From Candidatus Aquitaenariimonas noxiae (lineage in GTDB: Bacteria; Omnitrophota; Gorgyraeia; Aquitaenariimonadales; Aquitaenariimonadaceae): DNA of 36,151 nucleotides. The position numbers and the translations under genes are program-made. Positions within the stretch are counted from its first letter, which is position 1, and each line of letters opens with the position of its first letter. Below the pieces are notes generated by a model. That model saw only the letters and a list, made by a program, of their open reading frames with translations. It did not search any database and was not told the origin of the DNA. The DNA is taken from assembly GCA_002780005.1 (NCBI GenBank), contig PEWV01000053.1, positions 1 through 36,151 of the forward strand, in the 5' to 3' direction. Shown here piece by piece: positions 1-8,123 of the stretch.

Positions 1-1997
1 CTTTCCGTGATATCACCGAGCGCAAGCGGGCGGAGGTTTATTTGAAGGCGATGTTTGATTCTATCCAGACCGGTGTCATTCTTGTTGATCCAGAATTGCA
101 TAAGATTGTTGAGGTCAACCCCACAGCGATGAATATGTTTGGTATGCCTAAAGAAAATATTGTCGGTTCAGTATGTCATCAACTTATTTGTCCAGCAGAG
201 GTCGGCAAATGTCCTATTACCGACCTTGGCCAGACTGTGGATGATTCAGAACGTGTTTTACTAAATGCGAAAGGTAAAAGGATTCCAATTATTAAAACCG
301 TGGTTCCTCTAATGCTGGGTGGCCGCCGGTATTTGCTTGAGAATTTTATAGACATTACCAAGCGCAAGCAGGTAGAGGAGGAACTCGAGAAAACGTTACT
401 GTGGCAGCAGGGTGTTAATCTACTCCAACAGTCTCTTCTTGCGCCGGGTCCCCTTGAGAACAAACTTAAGATAATAACCGACAGCATTGTCCGCCTCTTC
501 AATGCCGATTTCTGTCGAATCTGGCTGATTCGGCCCGGAGATCTGTGTGGGCGGGGCTGCATCCATGCCGAATTGAAGGAAGGACCGCATGTCTGCCGTT
601 ACCGCGACAAGTGCCTGCACTTGCTGGCGAGTTCAGGCCGCTACACCCACATAGACGGCAAAGGTTACCGCCGCGTCCCGTTCGGCTGTTATAAGATCGG
701 ACGCGTCGCGTCAGGCGAAGAGCACAAGTTCTTGACAAACGACGTGCAGAATGACCCCCGCGTTCACAACCATGAATGGGCTCGCGAGTTGGAACTGGTG
801 TCATTCGCAGGATACCAGCTCCGAATTCCCGGCGAAGAAACAATAGGGGTTCTAGTCCTCTTCGCCAAACACCCCGTACTCCCCAGTGAAGACGGAATGC
901 TGGATGGGCTCAGCAATGCTGTCGCTTTCATTGTTCAACAAGCCGTTGCAGAGGATGACCTGCGCAGAATAAAGCAGCGATTAGAATTCATCCTTGGTGT
1001 CACAAAAACCGGCTTGGATATCGTAGATTCCAATTTTAACATAGTTTATATTGATCCGGAATGGCAAAAAGTTTATGGTAGTCCTGCGGGTAAGAAATGC
1101 TACGAATACTTTATGGGCAGAAATGAAATTTGCCCTAATTGCGGAATTATAAAGGTATTAGAGACAAAAGAGCCGCTTGTTAGTGAGGAAATTTTGGTAA
1201 AAGAGGGCAACAGGCCAATTCAAGTTACTACCATACCTTTCCAGAATGAAAAGGGCGAATGGCTTGTCGCTGAAGTCAATGTGGATATGACTCAGCGTAA
1301 GAAGATAGAAAAAACTCAGCGCTTCGCCCAATTGGGAAATCTTGTATCAAGTATGGCGCATGAAGTAAATAATCCTCTTATGATTATATCCGGAAGGGCT
1401 CAGCTTTCTCTGATGGAAGGAATGCAGACGGAGCAAATGCAAGAAGGTTTAAAAACAATTATTGACCAATGCGACAGGGCAAAGGGCATTATCCAAAGGC
1501 TTCTTCTTTTCTCCAAACCCAGCAAGGGTGAGATGGTAATAACGGATATTAATAGAGGTATCGAATTTATAGTACAACTTCTCGAACATCAATATTCCTT
1601 GGCAAATGTTGCAATTAGTAAAAAGCTGACAACTCCGCTGCCATTTGTTAAAATAGATGAGAAACAGATGCAGGAGGTATTTGTCAATCTTATAAAAAAT
1701 GCGGCTGAGGCTATGCCGAACGGCGGGATTATAAATATAGAAACCTCGCATGACGAGTATGCCGTGAGAATAGATTTTACCGATACGGGTTGCGGTATGC
1801 CGGAAGAAGTTATGAAAAAGATATTCGACCCATTTTTTACGACCAAGAAAGAAGGTACGGGTTTAGGGCTTTCGGTTTGTTATGGTATTGTAAAAGCGCA
1901 TGGAGGAAACCTGCGGTATACAAGCAAAATCGGCAAAGGCACAACCGCTACAATTCTTCTGCCAATAGCGAAGGAGGGCGTGAAAAGTGGCGCATAG
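1..1997 (+). CDS. PAS-GAF-PAS sensor histidine kinase (5' end outside the window)
   Basis: Autophosphorylating kinase of a two-component system, probably cytoplasmic because no membrane segment is visible. The frame is open to the left edge, and its first codons read FRDITERKRAE, the typical end of a further PAS domain, so the TTG at 42 is not the true start. Numbering from that TTG: PAS about 1-110, GAF about 125-310, PAS about 315-425, dimerisation/phosphoacceptor motif MAHEVNNPL with His440, then ATPase motifs NLIKNAAEAM, DTGCGMP and GTGLGL. Each sensory domain carries cysteines: 45/50/57, 169/173/185/191/216 and 353/364/367. This could mean a metal, Fe-S or thiol redox input, but the ligand is unknown. 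Bases of about 480-970 (GAF) are much richer in GC than the flanks. The 3' end overlaps the next gene by 11 bases, so kinase and receiver are probably co-translated partners. Confidence 0.93.
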   Translation, partial: FRDITERKRAEVYLKAMFDSIQTGVILVDPELHKIVEVNPTAMNMFGMPKENIVGSVCHQLICPAEVGKCPITDLGQTVDDSERVLLNAKGKRIPIIKTVVPLMLGGRRYLLENFIDITKRKQVEEELEKTLLWQQGVNLLQQSLLAPGPLENKLKIITDSIVRLFNADFCRIWLIRPGDLCGRGCIHAELKEGPHVCRYRDKCLHLLASSGRYTHIDGKGYRRVPFGCYKIGRVASGEEHKFLTNDVQNDPRVHNHEWARELELVSFAGYQLRIPGEETIGVLVLFAKHPVLPSEDGMLDGLSNAVAFIVQQAVAEDDLRRIKQRLEFILGVTKTGLDIVDSNFNIVYIDPEWQKVYGSPAGKKCYEYFMGRNEICPNCGIIKVLETKEPLVSEEILVKEGNRPIQVTTIPFQNEKGEWLVAEVNVDMTQRKKIEKTQRFAQLGNLVSSMAHEVNNPLMIISGRAQLSLMEGMQTEQMQEGLKTIIDQCDRAKGIIQRLLLFSKPSKGEMVITDINRGIEFIVQLLEHQYSLANVAISKKLTTPLPFVKIDEKQMQEVFVNLIKNAAEAMPNGGIINIETSHDEYAVRIDFTDTGCGMPEEVMKKIFDPFFTTKKEGTGLGLSVCYGIVKAHGGNLRYTSKIGKGTTATILLPIAKEGVKSGA

Positions 1998-2361
1998 AAT
2001 TATGGTTGTTGACGACGAACCGGAAATCGTGTATTTATTGGGTGAGTTTTTGGCGCGCGAAGGCTTTGAAGCAATTAAGTGTAACGGCGGCAAACAAGCT
2101 TTGGAGATTATCAAGAGCGGCGCCCCTGTTGATTTAATTGTTTTAGACGGCAAGATGCCCGAGATCGACGGGCCAACCGTCTTAGCCGAACTGAAAAGAA
2201 TGTCGTGTGCGATACCTGTCATCATGCTCACCGGTTCCATCGATTGGAACGTTCGATATAAAGAACTTCTTGGCAAGAGATGCCGGAAGGTTTTGATAAA
2301 ACCTATTGATTTTAAAATTTTATTGCAGGAAATAAAAAAATTATTACCCGCGGTTTCGTAA
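1987..2361 (+). CDS. Single-domain response regulator (CheY-like receiver)
   Basis: Stand-alone receiver of 124 residues that should accept phosphate from the upstream kinase. The acidic pair Asp9-Asp10, phosphoacceptor Asp54 (VLDGKMP), Thr82 (MLTGS) and Lys105 (LIKPID) are all present, so it looks active. There is no output domain. It must therefore act by protein-protein contact or as a shuttle in a phosphorelay. The GTG start lies inside the end of the kinase gene and is preceded by a good GGAGGG ribosome-binding site within that gene. The specific partner is an inference from position. Confidence 0.9.
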   Translation: MAHRIMVVDDEPEIVYLLGEFLAREGFEAIKCNGGKQALEIIKSGAPVDLIVLDGKMPEIDGPTVLAELKRMSCAIPVIMLTGSIDWNVRYKELLGKRCRKVLIKPIDFKILLQEIKKLLPAVS

Positions 2362-2379
2362 GGCAAAAAAGGAGGAGCG

Positions 2380-3144
2380 ATGTTTGAGAGGGTATTGGTA
2401 GCTGATGGAGACGTTGATGCCCGGGATAGATTTCACGAAATATTAACTGGATTAGCCTACAAGGTAATATGCGTTCCAAATTCCAGCGAGTTGTTAACGC
2501 GGCTTCGGATAGACAGGCCCGCCCTTATTATCCTTGATGAAAATTTGCCGACCCAAGGAGGATTGGAGGCTGTCCACGAGATTCGGAAATTCGATGTTGA
2601 TATTAAAATAGTTATACTGACCGCCAATGACCCGGATATAAGCATTTCTCGTTTGAATTCATTGGGCATATCCGAGGTTTTGAAAAAAGACTTTTCTACT
2701 CACATTATGATGAAAAAAATCCTCGAACTCCTTAAAGAAAAAAAGTTTGACATAGTTAATGAGAAAAGGCAGGGAATCATCTTGATCATTGATGACGAAG
2801 ATGAGATTAGAAAAATTTTAAGTGCGTTTTTGCAGAAAAAGGGATACATTATCGTTACGGCTTCTAGCGGTGAAGCGGGGTTGGACGAATTAAAGGCGCG
2901 TTCATTCGACCTTGTTTTGTGCGATGTAAGGATGCCCGGAATGGACGGCCTTGTCGTGCTCCGCAATATCAAACGGATTAACGAGTCAACAAAGGTTGTC
3001 ATGCTTACGGCCCTGCAGGATAAAGATATTATAGGCGCAGCGATAAAAGAAGGCGCAAGCGATTATTTAGTAAAGCCGTTTAATTTAGGGAAACTAGATG
3101 CGGTTATAGCATCGCTTTTAATACCTTTTCCGCCTGCGAAATAA
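2380..3144 (+). CDS. Tandem double-receiver response regulator
   Basis: The protein of 254 residues has two consecutive CheY-like receiver domains and nothing else. The first (about 1-120) has a less canonical acidic pocket, DGD at 9-11, with phosphoacceptor Asp53 (ILDENLP) and a Lys-Lys-Asp at the usual Lys position. The second (about 130-250) is canonical: IIDDEDE, Asp182 (LCDVRMPGMDG), MLTAL and Lys232 (VKPF). A strong GGAGGAG ribosome-binding site precedes the ATG. Lack of any DNA-binding or enzymatic output suggests a role in a phosphorelay. It sits 18 bases after the single receiver and 13 bases before a second histidine kinase. Which receiver pairs with which kinase cannot be told from sequence alone. 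Confidence 0.9.
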   Translation: MFERVLVADGDVDARDRFHEILTGLAYKVICVPNSSELLTRLRIDRPALIILDENLPTQGGLEAVHEIRKFDVDIKIVILTANDPDISISRLNSLGISEVLKKDFSTHIMMKKILELLKEKKFDIVNEKRQGIILIIDDEDEIRKILSAFLQKKGYIIVTASSGEAGLDELKARSFDLVLCDVRMPGMDGLVVLRNIKRINESTKVVMLTALQDKDIIGAAIKEGASDYLVKPFNLGKLDAVIASLLIPFPPAK

Positions 3145-3157
3145 AGTTAAACAGAAT

Positions 3158-4465
3158 ATGCCGATAATAGAAAATAAAGAAGAGCTTTTAAAAAAATATA
3201 AATTAGCAGGAAAAATAAGATTTATCAGTTTTTTACTGCTTTTACTGTTTCTTTTAGCGATGAAAATTATCGGCGGATATTCTTATCTAAACGCCGCATT
3301 TATAACCCTGATCCTGGTTGAAGCGGCCCTGAACCAACCCTATGCGTTTATCGTAAAGAGGGTCAATCTCTACCGTTTTCAGTATTATCAGATGACGCTC
3401 GATATTCTGGCAATTTCATGGCTCTTGTATTATATGGGAGGGATAGAGGCCCCGCTTGTAACTATAGCTTATTACGCCGTGATCTTATGGGCCGGCGTGG
3501 TCTCTACGACGGGCGCTGTTTTATTTGCGGTCTTGGCGTCGGTGATTTCATTTTCTTCAATAGTTATTTTTGAATATTTCGGGATATTGCCGCATGTTTC
3601 GTTTTATAACTATAAAATGCCGGAAGCGCAGATGTTCAGTTTGCTTTTTGGAAATATATCGTTTTTATTCGCATTCGGTTATTTCAGCGCTCATTCTTCC
3701 GGGGTTATTAAATTTCTTGAGCGAAAAAGACAGGAAGAGTCATTGCGGTATGTGCATAAGCTTTTGGCAACAGGCCACCTTATGGGAAATACCGCTCATG
3801 ATATACTAAACTGTTTTGCCGCCATAAAGGCTTATACCTATATGATATTGGATGGAGGGAAAGCAGGCCCTCAAGATGCCGAGAAATTAAAGGCGATAGA
3901 CAGGATGGAGGAAAAAGGCAAAAGCCTGGTATTTCGTTTAGCCGAATTTTCTAAAAGTCCGCAAAAGGAGCTCGAACCTTTCGATATGCATCGCATTATA
4001 GAGGAGGCGCTGGATCTAACATGGCCTGTGGTGAGGTATTCTAAGATGAGCGTTGAAAAAGAATTTGGCATGAACATTCCTGATGTTATGGCCGACAAAT
4101 GCCAGCTGCAGGAAGTTTTTACAGCACTTATCTTAAACTCGATGGACGCCATGTCTGACAAAGGCGTTTTAACTATAAAAACCGGCTATGACAGGGTTGG
4201 GGGAAATGTGGAAATAGTTTTTTCCGATACAGGTATCGGGATGAATCGGGAGCATTTAAAACGCGTAGGAGAACCTTTTTTTACAACTAAAGAAGCTGAT
4301 AAAGGTTTTGGCTTGGGACTCGCAACTGCGTATGGGATAATAGAGCGTCATAATGGAAAGCTTGAGATTAAAAGTGAACCATATAAAGGCACGACCGTAG
4401 CTATAAGGTTACCGGTCAATCAACCCCCTGTATTTCAAAAAAAATCAAACACGCCAAACCGCTAG
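3158..4465 (+). CDS. Membrane-anchored sensor histidine kinase
   Basis: The first 185 or so residues hold about five or six hydrophobic segments with short loops and no large extracytoplasmic domain, so the input is probably membrane-internal or from a partner. The kinase core follows: phosphoacceptor His214 in GNTAHDILN, N-box LILNSMDAM, G1 DTGIGM and G2 FGLGLATAYGI. An FFTTK box precedes the G2 motif, as in NtrB/AtoS-type kinases. Length is 435 residues. The ribosome-binding site is weak. It is the last gene of the two-component cluster and is followed by a possible weak terminator. The signal sensed is unknown. Confidence 0.9.
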   Translation: MPIIENKEELLKKYKLAGKIRFISFLLLLLFLLAMKIIGGYSYLNAAFITLILVEAALNQPYAFIVKRVNLYRFQYYQMTLDILAISWLLYYMGGIEAPLVTIAYYAVILWAGVVSTTGAVLFAVLASVISFSSIVIFEYFGILPHVSFYNYKMPEAQMFSLLFGNISFLFAFGYFSAHSSGVIKFLERKRQEESLRYVHKLLATGHLMGNTAHDILNCFAAIKAYTYMILDGGKAGPQDAEKLKAIDRMEEKGKSLVFRLAEFSKSPQKELEPFDMHRIIEEALDLTWPVVRYSKMSVEKEFGMNIPDVMADKCQLQEVFTALILNSMDAMSDKGVLTIKTGYDRVGGNVEIVFSDTGIGMNREHLKRVGEPFFTTKEADKGFGLGLATAYGIIERHNGKLEIKSEPYKGTTVAIRLPVNQPPVFQKKSNTPNR

Positions 4466-4491
4466 AATCTGCCGTTTGTAATAATCTTAAC

Positions 4492-4517
4492 AAAAACAGC
4501 TTGTTTTTTTTATTTTT
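4492..4517 (+). terminator. Possible weak intrinsic terminator after the kinase cluster
   Basis: A 7-bp stem AAAAACA/TGTTTTT with the 3-base loop GCT is followed by a run of T broken by one A. The stem has only one G-C pair, so it would be weak. It lies 26 bases after the kinase stop. The same T run overlaps the proposed -35 of the next transcription unit, so both readings may not hold. Confidence 0.3.
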
Positions 4518-4528
4518 AGCTATATAAT
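4501..4528 (+). promoter_or_regulatory. Candidate sigma70-type promoter for the methyltransferase gene
   Basis: A perfect TATAAT (4523-4528) is separated by 16 bases from TTGTTT, a weak match to the -35 consensus. The start codon of the next gene is 26 bases after the -10 box, which would give a short leader. In an AT-rich intergenic region a chance match is possible. Confidence 0.38.
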
Positions 4529-4554
4529 AAATACCAAGTATTTATGGAGTTGCC

Positions 4555-5307
4555 TTGTCGAAGACTTATATGGTATTATATGGTAAGAATTCGGTAGCTG
4601 AGCGGTTGAAAGCAAATCCGGGGAGTATACAGAAAATCTTTCTTGAAGATACGTTCGATCCCTCTGGTATCGACAAGTTGATAAAAATAAATAAAATTCC
4701 TGTCGAACATGTTTCACGGCAGGGATTGAGTAAAACAAAAAACGCTAAAGACCTTCAAGGTATTACTGCCAGGGTAAACGCGTTTGAGTATATTTCTTTT
4801 GATGAGTTGCTGGACCGGCCCAAGGAAAAGCGGCTTACACTTATATTTTTGGACAGGATAAATGATCCGCAGAATTTAGGGGTCATCATCCGGACGGCGG
4901 CTTGCTTCGGAGGATTTGCCGTTATAATTCCCAGGCACGAGGCGTGTGAAGTTACAGAAACTGTTTTACATGTGGCTTCGGGAGGCGAAAATTATGTGCC
5001 GGTATCAAAAGTGCCGAATCTTTCTGGAGCGATAATAGCGGCAAAGGCTGCAGGATATTGGATTTTGGGAACAGTTGTTACCGACGACGCCGAAGATATA
5101 AATAAAATTTCTTTGCCGTTCCCTTTAGGGGTCGTGTTAGGCTCGGAAGGAGAGGGAATCCGCTACGGCATAGAGAAACATCTTGATATAAAGGCTCGAA
5201 TTCCGATGCATGGCGCGAAGCTTTCGTTCAATGTGAATATAGCGTGCGCTATATTCTGCCACGAAATATCAAAACAAAGGGAACATCAGCATGAAGCGCA
5301 AAATTAG
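4555..5307 (+). CDS. SpoU-family (TrmH/RlmB-like) RNA 2'-O-ribose methyltransferase
   Basis: Transfers methyl from S-adenosylmethionine to a ribose 2'-OH in rRNA or tRNA, in the cytoplasm. An N-terminal substrate-binding domain (about 7-80, starting VLYGKNSVAE) is followed by the knotted SPOUT domain. Motif 1 is DRINDPQNLGVIIRTA (100-115, with catalytic-type Asn107 and Arg113), motif 2 is LGSEGEGIR (195-203), and motif 3 is around IPMHGAKLSFNVN (216-228). Length of 250 is normal for RlmB-like proteins. The TTG start has GGAG five bases upstream. The best-known relative is 23S rRNA Gm2251 methyltransferase RlmB, but tRNA targets cannot be excluded. It overlaps the next gene by 17 bases. Confidence 0.9.
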   Translation: MSKTYMVLYGKNSVAERLKANPGSIQKIFLEDTFDPSGIDKLIKINKIPVEHVSRQGLSKTKNAKDLQGITARVNAFEYISFDELLDRPKEKRLTLIFLDRINDPQNLGVIIRTAACFGGFAVIIPRHEACEVTETVLHVASGGENYVPVSKVPNLSGAIIAAKAAGYWILGTVVTDDAEDINKISLPFPLGVVLGSEGEGIRYGIEKHLDIKARIPMHGAKLSFNVNIACAIFCHEISKQREHQHEAQN

Positions 5308-5887
5308 CGGCACTTCTATCGATAAGGCGCTGGATTTTATTTGTGAAGCGGGAATGCTTAAGCAGGTAAGGCGTTCAGGATGGTCCGTATTGGGCATAAG
5401 GGACGCCGAGAGCGTTGCCGATCATAGTTTTCGATGTGTCGTAATAGGTTATATATTGGCGCATATGGAAAAAGTTTCGCCGCACAAAGTTATGCTCATG
5501 ACCTTATTCAATGATATACAGGAAGCGCGTATCACAGATCTTCACAAAATGGCTCAGCGTTATATAGACGGAGAGATGACCGAAGACAGGGCGTTTTATG
5601 AGCAGATCAAATATCTGCCTAAAGACATAAAAAAAGAATTGATCGATGTTTCTAAAGAATACAGAAACCAAAGAACTAAAGAAAGTATAATATCAAGGGA
5701 CGCCGATATTTTAGAATGCCTTATTCAGGCTAAAGAGTATTACACCCACGGCCACCGCGAAGCGACTAAATTCATGAAAAAGGCGCCAGGGTTTTTGAAG
5801 ACAAAAAGCGCGCGCGAACTCTGGAGGCTGGCAAAAGCTAAAGATATCAATAATTGGTGGTTTAAGTTAAGCGGTTTTAAGAGATGA
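5291..5887 (+). CDS. HD-domain protein of the YfbR/HDDC2 type, with an altered HD motif
   Basis: Family members are metal-dependent phosphohydrolases, typically 5'-deoxynucleotidases. The fold signature is clear: a tryptophan segment RRSGW (27-31), AESVADHSF with metal ligand His45, the helix with EARITDLH (78-85), and the late Asp in SRDADILE (Asp137/139). At the position of the doublet that names the family, the sequence is Phe-Asn-Asp (Asn74-Asp75) where His-Asp is expected, so one metal ligand is replaced. Activity is therefore uncertain, although the rest of the pocket remains. Length is 198 residues. It starts inside the end of the methyltransferase gene with AAAGGGA upstream, so the two are probably co-translated. 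Confidence 0.82.
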   Translation: MKRKISGTSIDKALDFICEAGMLKQVRRSGWSVLGIRDAESVADHSFRCVVIGYILAHMEKVSPHKVMLMTLFNDIQEARITDLHKMAQRYIDGEMTEDRAFYEQIKYLPKDIKKELIDVSKEYRNQRTKESIISRDADILECLIQAKEYYTHGHREATKFMKKAPGFLKTKSARELWRLAKAKDINNWWFKLSGFKR

Positions 5888-5949
5888 AGCTTATTAAGAA
5901 AAAAGTTTTTGCTGTTTAAAAATAAGATGTAAAACGGAGGTGACTGGTG

Positions 5950-6903
5950 ATGAAAAAATTTGAAACAGTAGCAATTTATTTTTTAGTTATTACAGCAATT
6001 TTTACATCCGGCTTTACTTTAGGCGAAAACCGAGAAAAGAAAAAGAAAAAAGAGGTCGAGCAATTACAGGAACAATTTAAATGGTGGCCGACGGACGCCA
6101 AACCCGCGCCTGTCAAAGATGAGTTGCGAGGCGGGTACTGGTGGTGGCCTGTGACGCCCGGCGAGTCAAAACCATGGGGGAATAGAGGATTCATTTATGT
6201 ATATAAAATAATTTTCGATTACAAAGAAGAAGAACTCCCTCCGCCGAAAGCTCAGGAAATGAGGCCGTCGCTTTTGATAAAGAAGATCGTTAAAAACGTT
6301 AAAATTTATTTTGATTATGACAAGGCTGATTTAAGGAATGACGCCGTATCCCTTTTGGATAAAGCCGTATCTACATTAAAAAAGGATCCCGAAACTTCTA
6401 TTCTGGTAACCGGGAATTGCGACATACGCGGAACAGAGAAATACAACGAGAAGCTGGGCCGGAAACGCGCCGAATCAACAAAGAATTTCATGCTGTCAAA
6501 AGGTATCCCTGAAGACAGGATCAAAATAGTTAGTCGCGGCAAGCTGGATGCTATTGCGCACATAACCGACCTTGTTGGTATGCAAAAAGACAGAAACGCG
6601 CAGTTCATGATAGCAGAAGTTGAAGAGATCATGATCCCTTACCAGGGGGAGGGTGCCAATATCGAAGGACAGCCCGCAGGCGAGGGTAAGTATGTAGTCG
6701 AAGAAGAAGAAAAGGTCGAATCCGAGGTAAAGGTCGCTACGGAGGAATACACCATTCAAAAAGGGGATACGCTTTGGAAGATCGCCCAGAAAAAATGCGG
6801 AAGCGGTTACAGGTGGAAGTATCTCTACGAACTGAATAAAGGCAAAATAAAGGATCCGGATAAGTTAAAGGCCGGTCAAAAGATCCTAATTCCTATAGAA
6901 TAG
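5950..6903 (+). CDS. OmpA-LysM peptidoglycan-binding envelope protein
   Basis: Secreted or periplasmic protein that should bind peptidoglycan twice over. An N-terminal hydrophobic segment (about 7-25) looks like a signal peptide or anchor and is followed by a lysine-rich stretch. Residues 43-86 form an unusual Trp/Pro-rich segment with KWWPTD and YWWWPVTPGE. The OmpA C-terminal domain spans about 116-224, with the peptidoglycan-binding pair Asp158 (NCDIRG) and Arg173 at the canonical 15-residue spacing. A Glu-rich linker leads to a LysM domain (about 267-316, from EYTIQKGDTLWKIA to AGQKILIP). I chose the ATG at 5950, 8 bases after GGAGGT; a GTG one codon earlier is possible. The next gene begins 8 bases downstream. 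Confidence 0.88.
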   Translation: MKKFETVAIYFLVITAIFTSGFTLGENREKKKKKEVEQLQEQFKWWPTDAKPAPVKDELRGGYWWWPVTPGESKPWGNRGFIYVYKIIFDYKEEELPPPKAQEMRPSLLIKKIVKNVKIYFDYDKADLRNDAVSLLDKAVSTLKKDPETSILVTGNCDIRGTEKYNEKLGRKRAESTKNFMLSKGIPEDRIKIVSRGKLDAIAHITDLVGMQKDRNAQFMIAEVEEIMIPYQGEGANIEGQPAGEGKYVVEEEEKVESEVKVATEEYTIQKGDTLWKIAQKKCGSGYRWKYLYELNKGKIKDPDKLKAGQKILIPIE

Positions 6904-6911
6904 ATGATATA

Positions 6912-8120
6912 GTGCGTTTCCAGACTAGATTTTTATATATAGCGCTTATTTTACTGCAGGCGATAATTTTACTTTTTGGCACCGATCTCCCCTATGCCAG
7001 AGGCCTGTCTTTATCAAAAAAGGCCCCTCCGGTCATTTCTAAAGGCGTTTGGGTTACCTGTTTCTCCGAAAAAAAGGTCCTTTATTCCAAGGAAGCCGCT
7101 CTTGAGCTTATCGAATTTTGCAAAAATTCCGGTATAAGCGAAGTCTACATACAATTATATAGAGGTGGGCAAGCCTACTATGACTCTAAGATAGTCGACA
7201 GGGCAAAGTATGAGAATATGCTGAAGGAGTCAGGAGTTGACGTGCTGGATTTTTTGCTGCAGGAGGCCCAGAAAAATAAAATAAAAGTTTTTGCGTGGGT
7301 AAACGCGCTCTCCGTGGCGCAAAACAAAAAGGCGGACATAATCGTTAAATTCGGGGATAAAGTCTTAACGCGCGACCAATACCTAAGGCCGTCCATGAAG
7401 GGCGAAAATGTAAATAAGACCGATAATTATTACCTGAGAGATAACCAGCTTTTTCTCGAACCCGGCGACCCTGCCGTGGCTGAATACACGCTCGCAATAG
7501 TCGCCGAAATAATTAGCCGATATCCTGCAATAAGCGGGATCCACCTTGATTATGCGCGCTACCCGTATCCGATACCGTTCCTTCCCGATTCCAGGTTTAC
7601 AAGATATGGCTTGTCCTATGGCTACGGCGCAAGCAGCGTGACGCGATTTAAAGAAAAAACAGGAATAAACCCGCTATTCTTGCTGAATGATGAAAAAAAC
7701 ATTCTATTGTGGGACAGCTGGAAAAGGGAGCAGGTAACTTCACTGGTCGAAAAGATATCTAAATACTTAAAGAGCGCATCTAAAGATAAACTTCTTTCCT
7801 GCGCTGTCGTTCCGTTTCCGGAGAGGGCGTATTCTGCGGCATTTCAAGACTGGCCCGGATGGCTCGAAAAAGGCATAGTTGATTATGTTGTCCTGATGAA
7901 TTACACAAAAGACAATAAATTGGCTAAGGAAACAATAAAATCCGCGTTATCGCAGAGGGGAATGGGCAAGGTATTTGTCGGCATGGGCAATTTTTTGATG
8001 AAGGACGACCCTGCCTTACTTTCAGAGCAATACAGGATAACATCCGATCTAAAACCTGACGGTATAGTCTTCTTTTCATACGATGATGTAAGCAATGACC
8101 CAACTCTGGGACGGCGTTAA
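6912..8120 (+). CDS. Secreted GHL10-type (YddW-like) glycoside hydrolase family protein
   Basis: An N-terminal hydrophobic segment (about 8-29) suggests export. The rest matches the TIM-barrel proteins called glycosyl hydrolase-like 10: it opens with KGVWVTCF (44-51), then has an EVYIQLYRGG strand, a FAWVNALSVA segment, and the conserved barrel motif GIHLDYARYPYP, whose Asp is the likely catalytic or substrate-contact residue. The substrate is not known; some family members act on peptidoglycan glycan strands. Length is 402. The GTG start lacks a convincing ribosome-binding site and may depend on coupling to the preceding gene, 8 bases away. It ends 3 bases before the next gene. Confidence 0.82.
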   Translation: MRFQTRFLYIALILLQAIILLFGTDLPYARGLSLSKKAPPVISKGVWVTCFSEKKVLYSKEAALELIEFCKNSGISEVYIQLYRGGQAYYDSKIVDRAKYENMLKESGVDVLDFLLQEAQKNKIKVFAWVNALSVAQNKKADIIVKFGDKVLTRDQYLRPSMKGENVNKTDNYYLRDNQLFLEPGDPAVAEYTLAIVAEIISRYPAISGIHLDYARYPYPIPFLPDSRFTRYGLSYGYGASSVTRFKEKTGINPLFLLNDEKNILLWDSWKREQVTSLVEKISKYLKSASKDKLLSCAVVPFPERAYSAAFQDWPGWLEKGIVDYVVLMNYTKDNKLAKETIKSALSQRGMGKVFVGMGNFLMKDDPALLSEQYRITSDLKPDGIVFFSYDDVSNDPTLGRR

Positions 8121-8123
8121 ATT

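Noticed and set aside
179-843. Several overlapping reverse-strand open frames of 66-127 codons
   Set aside because: They lie entirely within the kinase gene in its GC-rich part, where chance open frames are expected, and their Arg/Ser/Pro-rich translations match nothing known.
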